Shown: one piece after another, positions 1 through 9,283 of the stretch
How the letters are laid out: each line of letters opens with the position of its first letter
Numbering within the stretch: position 1 is the stretch's first letter
Assembly (NCBI RefSeq): GCF_947490095.1
Contig: NZ_CANLFS010000001.1
Span: 457,598-521,597 of the forward strand
Reading direction: 5' to 3'
DNA length: 64,000 nt
DNA from: an uncultured Halomonas sp.
GTDB taxonomy: Bacteria > Pseudomonadota > Gammaproteobacteria > Pseudomonadales > Halomonadaceae
Made by a program: the position numbers and the translations under genes
Notes under the pieces: model-generated
Seen by the model: only the letters and a program-made list of their open reading frames with translations
Database searches by the model: none
What the model was told of the DNA's origin: nothing

Positions 1-793
<793 letters not shown>

Positions 794-805
794 AGGGAGT
801 AACGC

Positions 806-1285
806 ATGCAGCGACGCACTTTTCTCACCCTGGGTCTGGCCGGCACCGCCGGCCTGGCCCTCACCGGCTGTGGCTTTCATCTGCGTGGCCTGGGCGCCTC
901 GTCGGCACCGGTGGGCGAGCTCGCCCTGGCGGGCCCCGACAGCGACCTGGCAAGGCTCGCCAGGCGGCGTTTGACCAGCGCCGGCACCCGGGTGCATGAC
1001 GGTGCCGGGCTGACCCTCAACCTGGGCAACCCCGACATTCGCCAGCGCCGCGTCAGCGTGCTGGATTCGGGGCCGCGTGACGAGGTGATGGAACTCGCTG
1101 CCCCCTTCTCGGTGCAGCGCGCCGACGGCGCCTACCTGCTCGACCAGCAACGCCTGGAGGTCAACCGTCGCTACAGCGTGGATGATGGCGACCTGCTCGG
1201 CCGCGAAGACAGCCGCGACAACACCCGCGAGGCCCTGCTCGAAGATGCCGTCCGTCAGCTCATTGAACGCCTGCGTTCATTATAA
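806..1285 (+). CDS. lptE: LPS-assembly lipoprotein LptE
   Basis: Outer-membrane lipoprotein that plugs the LptD barrel and helps deliver lipopolysaccharide to the cell surface. The 159-residue product starts with an Arg-rich n-region, a hydrophobic h-region and a lipobox LTGC with Cys22 as the lipidation site, followed by GFHLRG, the hallmark start of mature LptE. The ATG has a GGGAG ribosome site 8 bases upstream. It sits 12 bases after leuS, in the conserved leuS-lptE-holA block, and is probably cotranscribed with leuS. Length is slightly short for the family but complete. Confidence 0.93.
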   Translation: MQRRTFLTLGLAGTAGLALTGCGFHLRGLGASSAPVGELALAGPDSDLARLARRRLTSAGTRVHDGAGLTLNLGNPDIRQRRVSVLDSGPRDEVMELAAPFSVQRADGAYLLDQQRLEVNRRYSVDDGDLLGREDSRDNTREALLEDAVRQLIERLRSL

Positions 1286-1522
1286 ATTTCAAAGCTTGAG
1301 ATACCGGAAAAGGGGCGCCGAGGGCAGGTCGAAGAGGAGGTCCTATGCCAAGGGTGAGAAGCACTGCTTCGAACGGGCTGGCCATGGATGGCCAGCACCG
1401 GTCCTGCAAGCGGAGCAGGATGCGAGAGCGAAGCAGGGCATCGGTAGCGCCCAGGGAGGGGTTCACAGCGCCTCCTCGCAGGCCTGTCCTCGGATCAGCC
1501 CCGTTGGTAAAGGATACCCTCG
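1286..1522 (+). other. Structured non-coding gap between lptE and holA
   Basis: 237 bases with no credible gene on either strand. It contains a hairpin with 9-base arms (1377-1385 and 1388-1396, GCTGGCCAT and its complement) around a two-base loop, and several purine-rich blocks. Conserved leuS-lptE-holA blocks usually have little space here. The sequence resembles short dispersed intergenic repeats of Halomonas-type genomes as I remember them, but I cannot confirm a second copy in this window. It may act as a transcript-stabilising element or repeat. Confidence 0.4.
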
Positions 1523-2581
1523 TTGAAAGTCTTTCCCGACAAGCTGGCCGGCGCCCTGGCCAAGAAGCTGCCGCCGGTGGTGATCGTGGCCGGCGAAGAG
1601 CCCCTGCAGCATAAGGAAGCCTGCGACGCCGTGCGCACCGCGGCCCGCGAACGCGGGATCGAGGAGCGCGAGATTCTCCACGTCGAGGGCAACTTCGCCT
1701 GGGGACGCCTGCACGAGGCCTCGGCCAGCATGTCGCTGTTCGCCAGCGCCAAGCTGATCGAGCTGCGCCTGTCGGGCAGCAATCTCGGCCAGGAAGGCAC
1801 CAAGGCTCTGAGGGCCTATGCCGAGGAGATGAAAGGCAGCGACAACATGCTGCTGCTGGCCATGGGCAAGCTCGACTTCCGCCAGCAGAAGAGCGCCTGG
1901 TTCCAGGCCCTGGACAAGGCGGGCCTCTTCGTGCCGGTGTGGCCCGTGGACGCCTCTCGGCTCGGATTCTGGCTGCGCGACCGCGCCGGCCATCATGGCC
2001 TCAATCTCGACCTCGACGCCGCCCGGCTGCTGGGCGAGCGCACCGAGGGCAACCTGCTGGCCGCCGACCAGGAGCTGCAGAAGCTCGCCCTGCTGCTGCC
2101 CGCCGGCGCCCGGGTCTCGCCACGAGACGTCGCCGGCGGGGTGGAAGACAGCGCGCGCTTCGACGTCTTTACCCTGGTGGACGCCTGCCTCAAGGGCGAG
2201 CGTTCCCGGGTGGCCCGGATCATGGCCGGCCTGGCCGGCGAAGGTGTGGAGCCGCCCATCGTGCTGTGGGCCCTGACCCGGGAGCTGCGCACCCTGCTCT
2301 CCCTGCACCAGCACCTCGACCAGGGCCAGAGCTTCGAGCACGCCTGCAAGGCACAGAAGCCGTCCATCTTCGAGAAGCGTCGGCCCGCCTATCAGCAGGC
2401 GCTCGCCCGGCTTCCGGTCAAGCGGCTGCACAAGCTATTGATGTTCGCCCAGCGCCTGGACCTCTCCATCAAGGGCGCCGCCGCCCTGCCCCTGCAGGAC
2501 GGCCTTCACGACCTGGCACTGACTCTGGCCGGCGGCCGCGGCCTGCTGGCCGAGCTGCCCTCCTCCTATCGTATCGCCTGA
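1523..2581 (+). CDS. holA: DNA polymerase III subunit delta (HolA)
   Basis: Delta subunit of the clamp-loader complex, which opens the beta sliding clamp for loading onto primed DNA. The 352-residue product begins MKVFPDKLAGALAKKL, as HolA proteins do, and contains the GEEPLQ region of the degenerate AAA+ domain I followed by the three-helix C-terminal collar domain. The chosen start is a TTG at 1523, supported by AAAGGA at 1510-1515 and by the N-terminal match; there is no in-frame ATG nearby. It follows lptE after a 237-base structured gap. Length fits the family (about 340). Confidence 0.94.
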   Translation: MKVFPDKLAGALAKKLPPVVIVAGEEPLQHKEACDAVRTAARERGIEEREILHVEGNFAWGRLHEASASMSLFASAKLIELRLSGSNLGQEGTKALRAYAEEMKGSDNMLLLAMGKLDFRQQKSAWFQALDKAGLFVPVWPVDASRLGFWLRDRAGHHGLNLDLDAARLLGERTEGNLLAADQELQKLALLLPAGARVSPRDVAGGVEDSARFDVFTLVDACLKGERSRVARIMAGLAGEGVEPPIVLWALTRELRTLLSLHQHLDQGQSFEHACKAQKPSIFEKRRPAYQQALARLPVKRLHKLLMFAQRLDLSIKGAAALPLQDGLHDLALTLAGGRGLLAELPSSYRIA

Positions 2582-2627
2582 CGCCACCGCCCTGACGCCA
2601 CCACCCCGGGCGTTAAGGGCAACGGCA

Positions 2628-2656
2628 TGAAAATTCACGCCATTTCGTCTTATACT
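2628..2656 (+). promoter_or_regulatory. Possible promoter for the PA2779-like gene
   Basis: A TATACT hexamer at 2651-2656 matches five of six -10 consensus positions. The -35 candidate TGAAAA at 2628-2633 is 17 bases upstream but weak. It lies in the 168-base gap between holA and the next gene, the only room for a promoter there. Inference only. Confidence 0.3.
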
Positions 2657-2749
2657 ACGCGAGACTCATCGTGACGCCACGGACTCGCAGGACGCGACGC
2701 GTGGATCATTCAGGAGCCGGAAGCCCACACCACGAAAAGGAACACTCAC

Positions 2750-3145
2750 ATGATGAAGAAACTCTGCCGCTATCTCAGCCCGCTGCTGATCGCCGCGTTG
2801 ATGCTGGGCAGCCTGCCGGTCGTCGCGGCTCCCGCCCCCGCCAGCGGCATGATCACCACCCAAGACGCCCTCGCCGCAGAGCGCTCCCAGTCCGATCGCG
2901 AACGCATTCATGCCGTGCTGGCCAGGGATGATGTGCGCGAACAGCTGGTCGCCCAGGGCGTGGATCCCGCCGAGGTCGAGGCGCGCGTCGCGGCGCTCTC
3001 CGACGCCGAGGCCGCCCAGATGGCCGACCGTCTCGACCAGATGCCCGCCGGCGCCAGCGTGGTCGGCGCGCTGTTCGCCGTCTTCGTGATCCTGCTGGTG
3101 ACCGATATCCTCGGCCTGACCAACGTCTACCCCTTCACGCGTTGA
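2750..3145 (+). CDS. PA2779-family small membrane protein
   Basis: A 131-residue protein with an N-terminal signal sequence (hydrophobic residues about 10-27, cleavage likely after VVAAPA), a charged helical middle part (about 45-100) and one hydrophobic segment near the C terminus (about 105-122, VVGALFAVFVILLVTDIL) ending in LTNVYPFTR. This layout matches the PA2779 family of Pseudomonas, whose function is not known. An AAAGGA-type ribosome site precedes ATG 2750; a second ATG follows at once at 2753. The C39-peptidase lipoprotein downstream is the PA2778 partner, so the two probably act together at the envelope. Confidence 0.8.
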   Translation: MMKKLCRYLSPLLIAALMLGSLPVVAAPAPASGMITTQDALAAERSQSDRERIHAVLARDDVREQLVAQGVDPAEVEARVAALSDAEAAQMADRLDQMPAGASVVGALFAVFVILLVTDILGLTNVYPFTR

Positions 3146-3171
3146 TAGGTGACAGGTTGATAAATCAGAGC

Positions 3172-4143
3172 ATGATCGACCGCCCCCAACGGCAGCCGAC
3201 CAGCCACAGGAACGCCCGCCCCGCGGGCGTTCTTGCGTTGGTGGCGCTGCTTTGCCTCCTCGCCGGCTGCGCGGCCACGCCGCGCCTCGATGACGCCACC
3301 CGCAACGCGGTGGCTCCCCGCATGCTGATCGGCGATGTTCCCTTCCATGGCCAGCGCGACTACCAGTGCGGGCCGGCCTCTTTGGCCATGGCGCTGCAGT
3401 ACCAGGGGGTCGCTACCGATGTCGACACCCTGATTCCCCAGGTCTTTACCCCCGGGCGCGAGGGTAGCGTTCAGCCGGAGATGCTGGCCACGGTTCGCCG
3501 CCACGGGCGGATACCCTTCGTGATCGAAGGCCGCTTCGACGCTCTGCTGACCGAGCTCGACGCCGGCCATCCGGTGGTGGTCATGCAGAACCTCTCTCTG
3601 CCTGCCTGGCCCCTATGGCACTACGCCGTGGCCATCGGCTACGATCTACAGGAAGAGGCCATGATCCTGCACAGCGGGATGGAAGCGAAACGCGAGGAGT
3701 CCTTCAAGCGCTTCGATGCCACCTGGGCTCGCAGCGACCGCTGGGCCTTCGTGGCGCTTGCCCCCGGGAAGCTGCCGGCCGGCATCGGCTATGATGCCGC
3801 CCTGCAGGCGACTGGCGATTTCGAGTCGGTCAACGGCAGCGCCGCGGCATTGCCCGCCTGGGAAGCCCTCGCCCGCCGCCACCCCGAGCGCGCCATGGCC
3901 CATTTCGGCCTGGGCAACGCCCGCCATGCCGGCGACGATCTCGAGGGAGCCATCACCGCCTTCGGTGATGCCACGGCGGCGGACGAGACACTCGCGCCGG
4001 CCTGGCTCAACCTGGGGCTCGCCCAGGCCGCCGCGGGCCACAGAGACGCGGCCCGCAAGGCCCTGAACCGTGCCGCGGCGCTTCCCGGCCCCTGGCAGGA
4101 GCACAGCCGAGAGGCCCTGGAGCGCCTTACCGAGGAGGAATGA
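3172..4143 (+). CDS. PA2778-family C39-like cysteine peptidase lipoprotein with TPR repeats
   Basis: A 323-residue predicted lipoprotein with a signal sequence ending LLAGC (Cys33 in this numbering). A papain-like C39 peptidase fold follows, with YQCGPASLAM carrying catalytic Cys66 and WHYAVAIGYD carrying His150. Two or three TPR-like helical repeats lie at about 220-310 (AHFGLGNARHAGDDLEGAI, then LAPAWLNLGLAQAAAG). C39 domains cleave after double-glycine leaders in exporters; this stand-alone periplasmic or outer-membrane form has no known substrate. ATG 3172 was chosen; an in-frame TTG at 3142 would overlap the upstream gene and add ten residues before the signal peptide. The stop overlaps the start of the DUF488 gene by four bases (ATGA). 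Confidence 0.85.
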   Translation: MIDRPQRQPTSHRNARPAGVLALVALLCLLAGCAATPRLDDATRNAVAPRMLIGDVPFHGQRDYQCGPASLAMALQYQGVATDVDTLIPQVFTPGREGSVQPEMLATVRRHGRIPFVIEGRFDALLTELDAGHPVVVMQNLSLPAWPLWHYAVAIGYDLQEEAMILHSGMEAKREESFKRFDATWARSDRWAFVALAPGKLPAGIGYDAALQATGDFESVNGSAAALPAWEALARRHPERAMAHFGLGNARHAGDDLEGAITAFGDATAADETLAPAWLNLGLAQAAAGHRDAARKALNRAAALPGPWQEHSREALERLTEEE

Positions 4144-4583
4144 ATTTGAGCTATCGCATCGCTATCAAGGGCCTCGCCCAGCCCACCGACCCCAACGACG
4201 GTGCCCGTGTGCTGGTGGATCGACTCTGGCCCCGGGCCCGCACCCGCGAGGAACTTGCGCTCGACGATTGGTACCGCGATGCCTCGCCCAGCCCGGCACT
4301 GCGCCGCCAGTATCAGCTAGGCGAAATCAGTGAGGGCGTGTTCGCCGCTCGCTATCGTGGCGAGCTGCGCGACCACCCCGAGCGATTATTGCCCCTGATG
4401 CGCCAGGTCCGTTACCGAGGAGCACTTACGCTGCTCACCGCCGAGCGCGACGTCGAGGCCTCGCCGTTGCCGCTGCTCAAGGAGCGCATCCTGTTTGCCC
4501 TGCGCGAGGAGGATCTGGCAGACAGGGAGCCCAGCTCGCCGCCCTGCTTCGCTCATGAGCTTCGCGATAACGTCGACCGCTGA
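4140..4583 (+). CDS. DUF488 family protein
   Basis: A 147-residue cytoplasmic protein of the DUF488 family, recognised by LVDRLWPRARTREEL near residue 21, the family's Asp-Arg-Leu-Trp-Pro-Arg core, and by TLLTAERDVEASPLPLLKE in the C-terminal half. No biochemical role is established for the family. The start ATG overlaps the stop of the C39-peptidase gene in an ATGA arrangement, with GAGGAGG immediately upstream, so the two are translationally coupled. It is the last plus-strand gene before the convergent lasso arm, which ends 16 bases away. Confidence 0.85.
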   Translation: MNLSYRIAIKGLAQPTDPNDGARVLVDRLWPRARTREELALDDWYRDASPSPALRRQYQLGEISEGVFAARYRGELRDHPERLLPLMRQVRYRGALTLLTAERDVEASPLPLLKERILFALREEDLADREPSSPPCFAHELRDNVDR

Positions 4584-4599
4584 GTCATTTTAGAGGCAC

Positions 4600-5973
4600 T
4601 TAGAGATTATCAGGTGTTCGTATGGCCTGCTCCTGGGCTGCGTATCTCTCACTACCACGCAGTGAAACCCAACAGGCTATGCTGAGCCCCAGAAACCCAC
4701 TCAGCCCAAGCGAGTCTCGCAACATCGACTGGCTCAGGCCGAAAGCAATAAAGGCGACACCGATCATCAAGCCAGCCCCTGCCATCAACTGAACCTCGGC
4801 GCCTCTCACTGAGCGAAAGCGCCGCCAGAACAGCCACAAAGGCACACAGTAAAGCAGGAATAGCATCGTCACCCCGGCCAGCCCACGCCGGGCGGCTGTA
4901 TCGATCACATCGCTATGGAGCTGGCGGAAACGGTAAATTTGCGGACTAAGCTGACCCTCGGCAATAAGCGCGTGAACGCGCTCTGTCACAGCACCCTCAC
5001 CCCACCCCAAAAACGGCCTGTCACGCCAGAGCATCACGCCACTACGCCACATTTCCAGGCGCAGCCCTACCGACCCTTGCGCTTCGCCCGACTGAAATTG
5101 GTGTAACTGTGGACCTATGGCGGCAATACGAGGCGTAATATTACTGCCGGGCACAAATACGGCAGTAAAGACAACCACGACCAGCAATGCAATTACGCCA
5201 TGCTTCCAGCCTGTAGGCAAAAGGCCTCTCGTACTCCAGAACCAGATTAACAGAAGCAAGGGCATGGCAATCCAGCCGCCTCGCGTGCCGGACAACAGCG
5301 ACCCCAAAATACCCGATAGGCCTGCTAACATCGCCAGGCAGGCAAGCCCATAAGACCAAGCATGATTTCGCCGCAGGCACCAAACAAGGGCAAGCAGAGA
5401 GAGCAGTCCCAGCAACAAGGAAAGGTTGCCGAACAGAATCGCATTGAGATCATTGCTTGCACGAGCCCTGCCAAGCATCAGACTTTCATACAAAGCAATC
5501 AAACCGGCGCCCAGTCCTCCACAGCAGACGGCTACCCAGAAAACGTGCACGCCGGGCGGATAACGAGCCAGCCATAACATCAGCACAGCTGCCAATAGCG
5601 GCCAGAACGGCAATGGTATCAACCATCCGGAGGAATCAGCCGGCCATTGCTCACTGCGCGCAACATCAAACAACCACCCCACGCTATAGGCCAGAAACAC
5701 CAGGAGCAACAGCCAGTCATCGCGTTCGAGAGGCACCGAAATGGCACCCGCAGCTCGCCTCCTTGCGACCACCAACTTGATGGCAATAGCACCGGGTACC
5801 AGCCCTATCAACCCTAAAGCGGGGATTATCCAATGAGCCCAGGGCAATACTACCAACAAGGCGATAAACCCAAGGATCAGCAAGCCGCTCATAGCTTCTT
5901 TCGGATCATGCTTCCAGAGCCACCTCATGCCTCCTGAGACATCGAAGCGCAGAATCCTACAGAGCCCATTCAT
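4600..5973 (-). CDS. O-antigen ligase-like (Wzy_C/WaaL superfamily) membrane protein in the lasso arm
   Basis: A 457-residue polytopic membrane protein with about eleven hydrophobic segments. A large periplasmic loop near residues 265-345 carries RLEMWRSGVMLWRDRPFLGWG and QLHSDVIDTAARRGLAG, the Wzy_C signature with its conserved Arg and the HND-like His. Family members ligate O-antigen to lipid A core or glycans to proteins, using undecaprenyl-linked donors in the periplasm. Its ATG overlaps the stop of the lasso ABC exporter (TGATG), so it is coupled to that gene rather than to the polysaccharide locus 10 kb away. A role in attaching glycan to the lasso product or in immunity is only a guess. 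It could also be a ligase that simply hitched on to the operon. Confidence 0.82.
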   Translation of the reverse strand: MNGLCRILRFDVSGGMRWLWKHDPKEAMSGLLILGFIALLVVLPWAHWIIPALGLIGLVPGAIAIKLVVARRRAAGAISVPLERDDWLLLLVFLAYSVGWLFDVARSEQWPADSSGWLIPLPFWPLLAAVLMLWLARYPPGVHVFWVAVCCGGLGAGLIALYESLMLGRARASNDLNAILFGNLSLLLGLLSLLALVWCLRRNHAWSYGLACLAMLAGLSGILGSLLSGTRGGWIAMPLLLLIWFWSTRGLLPTGWKHGVIALLVVVVFTAVFVPGSNITPRIAAIGPQLHQFQSGEAQGSVGLRLEMWRSGVMLWRDRPFLGWGEGAVTERVHALIAEGQLSPQIYRFRQLHSDVIDTAARRGLAGVTMLFLLYCVPLWLFWRRFRSVRGAEVQLMAGAGLMIGVAFIAFGLSQSMLRDSLGLSGFLGLSIACWVSLRGSERYAAQEQAIRTPDNL

Positions 5974-7796
5974 CAGACTTCAACTGCCCGGTAGTGATAC
6001 GCCTGCTGACTAAACAGCTCGCAGTACATGCCCTGCTGACGAATTAGCTCATCGTGGGTACCTTCCTCACGAATGGCGCCCCCGTCGAGTACATAAATAT
6101 GATCCGCCATACGTACCGTCGATAGACGATGGCTAATCACCAGGGCGGCACGATGATCGATTCGCTCGCGAAAGTTGGCAAAGAGATCGAACTCTGCACC
6201 CGGATCCAGCGCACTGGTGGGTTCATCGAGAATCATGATTTCGGACTGATGCATAAAAGCACGAGATAGCGCAATTTTCTGCCATTGACCAATGCTGAGC
6301 TCAACCCCATCATCAAACATCCGAGTAAGCTGTGTATCGTAACCGCTGTGAAGCCATCGGACGAAGGCATCAGCACCCGCTTTTTCACCCGCTTCCTCGA
6401 CCAGAGGCGTATCCTCGGGCCGTTCAATATCTCCGTAGCGAATATTGCTACGCACTGAGTCAGCGTACTTGCCGTAATCCTGGAAGATCACACTGAACTT
6501 GCGTCGATACTCCTCTAGTGAGTATTCACGCACGTCAACGCCATCCAACGTGATACGCCCTGTACTGGGGTCGTAGAGCCGACAGAGCAGCTTGATCAGC
6601 GACGTCTTGCCGGAGCCATTGGCGCCGACCAGTGCAACGATCTCACCGGGACGTATCGTCAAGCTCAGGTTTTTCAACACCTCAGTATCCGTTCCCGGGT
6701 AGTGGAAGCTCACATTCTCGAAACGCACACCTTCCGCAATACGCTCGGGAAGCTGTGTGGGTGACTCGGTTTCGGCAATAACGGGCCGCACATCGAGGAA
6801 CTCGAATAATAGCCCGATATAGAGGTGGTCTTCATAGAGCTTGGATAGCTGGCTTACTAGTTCCTGCCCCATCGACTGGGCACGCTGGAACACTAGTAGG
6901 AACAACACCAGATCACCCACGCTATTACGCTCTGCCGACGTTTCCCAAGCTAAAAAGGCCAGTGCCGAGAAAAATGCTATCGTCGCAACTGCAGCAACAA
7001 GCATCTCCACTCGAGTTCGCTGCTTGGTAATCACCAGGCGCTCATGGCGGATCGTCTCGCGAAGCTTGGCGTAACGCTCGCGCAGAAAGTCGCCCAGCTG
7101 GTTGAGCCGTAGCTCCTTGGCATTGATATCAGAAGTCAGCAACCAGTCCAAATAACCTGCCCTGCGTTCCATCTGCGTGCGCCGTCGCTGCCACTCGTAC
7201 AGATGGCGCGTGAAATGAACACGCACCAGCAAAGCTGGTACGATGGCAATCAACAAGAGCGGCAGCAACATCCAGTTGATCGTGGCCAACAACACCACGA
7301 TAGCTGCCAGCATCAGCGTATTCTTGGTCAACATCATCAGATTGCTGACCACCTGCACGGGCCGCTGACTGCCTGACTCACGCGCTCGTTGCAGAGTATC
7401 GAAGTAGCGTGGGCTTTCGTAGAATGCCAAGTCGGCCCTGACAGCACGGTAGTGAATCTCCTGATCGATGGCATCGGCGACCATCAAGCCTTGAGCCTCA
7501 CGCGCCAACGCAGCGAAGCCCTTTGCCACCAGAAAACCCAAAGAGCACAGACCTGTAGCCGCTACCGTCCAGAGAACCGAATGAATACCATTCGATGGCG
7601 CATCACTGCCCAGCATGGTGGTGACCACATCCACTAGCTGCTTCAGAAGAAAAAGAACGGCCAGGCCAAAGATGATCTCTACCGCCATCAAGACCGTAGA
7701 TAAAACAGTCCACTTTGGGCTACTGGCCCATAAGATGGGGAAAATTCGCCGCAGTGTGGAGAAAGGCGCCAACAGCTTAGCGAGTGAATGCATCAT
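5973..7796 (-). CDS. Lasso-peptide ABC exporter (fused TMD-NBD)
   Basis: A 607-residue ABC half-transporter, which must dimerise. The N-terminal six-helix membrane domain spans about residues 20-310. The nucleotide-binding domain has Walker A GANGSGKTS at 391-399, the Q-loop IFQDYGKYA, an LSIGQ signature and Walker B IMILDEPTSALD, followed by the H-loop ISHRLST. There is no N-terminal C39 peptidase domain, as expected when leader cleavage is done by a separate B2 protein. By family and position it exports the mature peptide and gives immunity (the D gene of lasso clusters). It starts 10 bases after the nucleotidyltransferase stop, and its own stop overlaps the next gene. Confidence 0.88.
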   Translation of the reverse strand: MMHSLAKLLAPFSTLRRIFPILWASSPKWTVLSTVLMAVEIIFGLAVLFLLKQLVDVVTTMLGSDAPSNGIHSVLWTVAATGLCSLGFLVAKGFAALAREAQGLMVADAIDQEIHYRAVRADLAFYESPRYFDTLQRARESGSQRPVQVVSNLMMLTKNTLMLAAIVVLLATINWMLLPLLLIAIVPALLVRVHFTRHLYEWQRRRTQMERRAGYLDWLLTSDINAKELRLNQLGDFLRERYAKLRETIRHERLVITKQRTRVEMLVAAVATIAFFSALAFLAWETSAERNSVGDLVLFLLVFQRAQSMGQELVSQLSKLYEDHLYIGLLFEFLDVRPVIAETESPTQLPERIAEGVRFENVSFHYPGTDTEVLKNLSLTIRPGEIVALVGANGSGKTSLIKLLCRLYDPSTGRITLDGVDVREYSLEEYRRKFSVIFQDYGKYADSVRSNIRYGDIERPEDTPLVEEAGEKAGADAFVRWLHSGYDTQLTRMFDDGVELSIGQWQKIALSRAFMHQSEIMILDEPTSALDPGAEFDLFANFRERIDHRAALVISHRLSTVRMADHIYVLDGGAIREEGTHDELIRQQGMYCELFSQQAYHYRAVEV

Positions 7797-7806
7797 ATTT
7801 TTTGAC

Positions 7807-9006
7807 CTAATCAGAGTCCTGCTTTAGCAAACGCCGGCGGCTCTCTCGCCAAGGACGCAAGGGCCGGTACAGCCACTGCCAATACTGCGGCAAAGGCCAG
7901 TCACGGTAGTCGACATAGCTGGGCCGAAAGACCCTTAGCCAGCCAAACAGTCGCCAGCGGAGCTCATGCCAGCGATCAGCTTGCCAACGGAAGGCGAAGT
8001 CTGGTGTCGACTTTCGTTTACCCAATTCATGTTCCACTGTCGAATCGCCCTGCATGGCCTGTAGCGCATGATGTAATAAGGTGGCGAGCCGTTCGTCTTG
8101 GTGGTCATACAGGTCAGGGTCGGGCGAACCTAAAATATCTGCCATTTCCAGACACACCTCGACCGTTGAGCTCAAGCCGTGCCGCTCGGCGCAGGCGATA
8201 GCGCGTTGACGATCAAAGCTCGGATGGCGTTGAATGGCATCAAGATCAACCAACCAGTGCAAGCGTGACCAGAAATGCTTGGTGTGGTGCCAACAGATGT
8301 ACACGAAAAGCTCATCGGTCGGCATGACCGACACCTCCGCGCTTCCCACACGGACGGATTCTGTGCCCTCGATCAATGCGCGCGAATCATACACCGTGCC
8401 GATATTATCGATCCGGGAGTGAACTTCGACAGCGACACCTCTCGGCGACATCAGCGTTACCACCTTCTGGTGCCTGGAAACGAATGTCAGGCTAACGGGA
8501 TCATCGTCGAGATCAGAAGGGTCTAGCGGTCGGTAGTTCGCCGCCAATGCTCGTGCCAACAGCTCAGCCATGCGCTCCTGGGGCACCAGAATGTCGATAT
8601 CACGAGAGAAGCGCATGGCGGGCTCATCATAGTACCTGGACGCCAGCGACGGTCCCTTGAACGTCACATAGGGAATCGCCAACGGCATCAGCAGCTGCTC
8701 ATGGATGTCGCTTAGGCATGCCATCACATTGAGGTTATGCCGATACAGAGTCATCACCTGCAGTTTCATCAGTGCAAGTTGCTCGGCAGGCAAGGAAGTC
8801 GGTTCGAGACGGCGCAGGTGGCGATAGACCACGGGGAGGATAAAGCGATCCGTTGCCATGCGACGAATTACCTCCCAGTCCTCCACCTCTTCACAGATGG
8901 CCTTCGCTGCCCTCTCCTGAGCATCATCCAGCTCCATTCGAGATAGCAAAAGTAGCAAGCGCAGATTCCGACTCAGAAGGAGGTGACGTGCTGTAGAAAT
9001 CACCAT
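7807..9006 (-). CDS. Lasso-cluster nucleotidyltransferase (NTP_transf_5-like)
   Basis: A 399-residue protein of the uncharacterised nucleotidyltransferase family PF14907. It has the helical N-terminal part and the catalytic pattern FKG (116-118), ASRYYDEPAMRFSRDIDILV ending at 141 with the two metal-binding Asp of the DxD motif, and a basic C-terminal tail. Homologues accompany lasso clusters with an HPr-like kinase; in the pseudomycoidin cluster, as I recall, such an enzyme adds sugar to the phosphorylated tail. It is the first gene of the minus-strand arm, with the exporter 10 bases downstream. The ATG at 9006 keeps the conserved hydrophobic N-terminal stretch; a later ATG at 8937 would remove it. 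Confidence 0.82.
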   Translation of the reverse strand: MVISTARHLLLSRNLRLLLLLSRMELDDAQERAAKAICEEVEDWEVIRRMATDRFILPVVYRHLRRLEPTSLPAEQLALMKLQVMTLYRHNLNVMACLSDIHEQLLMPLAIPYVTFKGPSLASRYYDEPAMRFSRDIDILVPQERMAELLARALAANYRPLDPSDLDDDPVSLTFVSRHQKVVTLMSPRGVAVEVHSRIDNIGTVYDSRALIEGTESVRVGSAEVSVMPTDELFVYICWHHTKHFWSRLHWLVDLDAIQRHPSFDRQRAIACAERHGLSSTVEVCLEMADILGSPDPDLYDHQDERLATLLHHALQAMQGDSTVEHELGKRKSTPDFAFRWQADRWHELRWRLFGWLRVFRPSYVDYRDWPLPQYWQWLYRPLRPWRESRRRLLKQDSD

Positions 9007-9131
9007 GCGATGTCGCCCTATTGCCTGAAGATACTATCGATACCTTGATGTGCTTGATCATCAATGCTTCTACGATGAGCAGCATTGAGTATCACTTAAA
9101 GTAACATAAAAATACAATAGGTTGCATTTTG

Positions 9132-9160
9132 TTGCCAAAACACAACCAACCTGCTAGCCT
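9132..9160 (+). promoter_or_regulatory. Candidate promoter of the CobS-CobT-cyclase operon
   Basis: TTGCCA (9132-9137) and TAGCCT (9155-9160) are separated by exactly 17 bases within the 277-base gap between the two divergent arms of the lasso island. Both hexamers match the consensus at four positions. The gap is AT-rich in its middle and must also hold the promoter of the minus-strand arm, which I could not place. Confidence 0.33.
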
Positions 9161-9283
9161 AACCTTTGATCGATGAATCAAATTGAAGCACGCATCGGCG
9201 CAGGAGTGTTGTTGATCTAACCATCCTAATCGAGCGCTACGCTCAGCTGCCTCCGGCCCGCTCAGAGGACTTGTATCGCCGTC

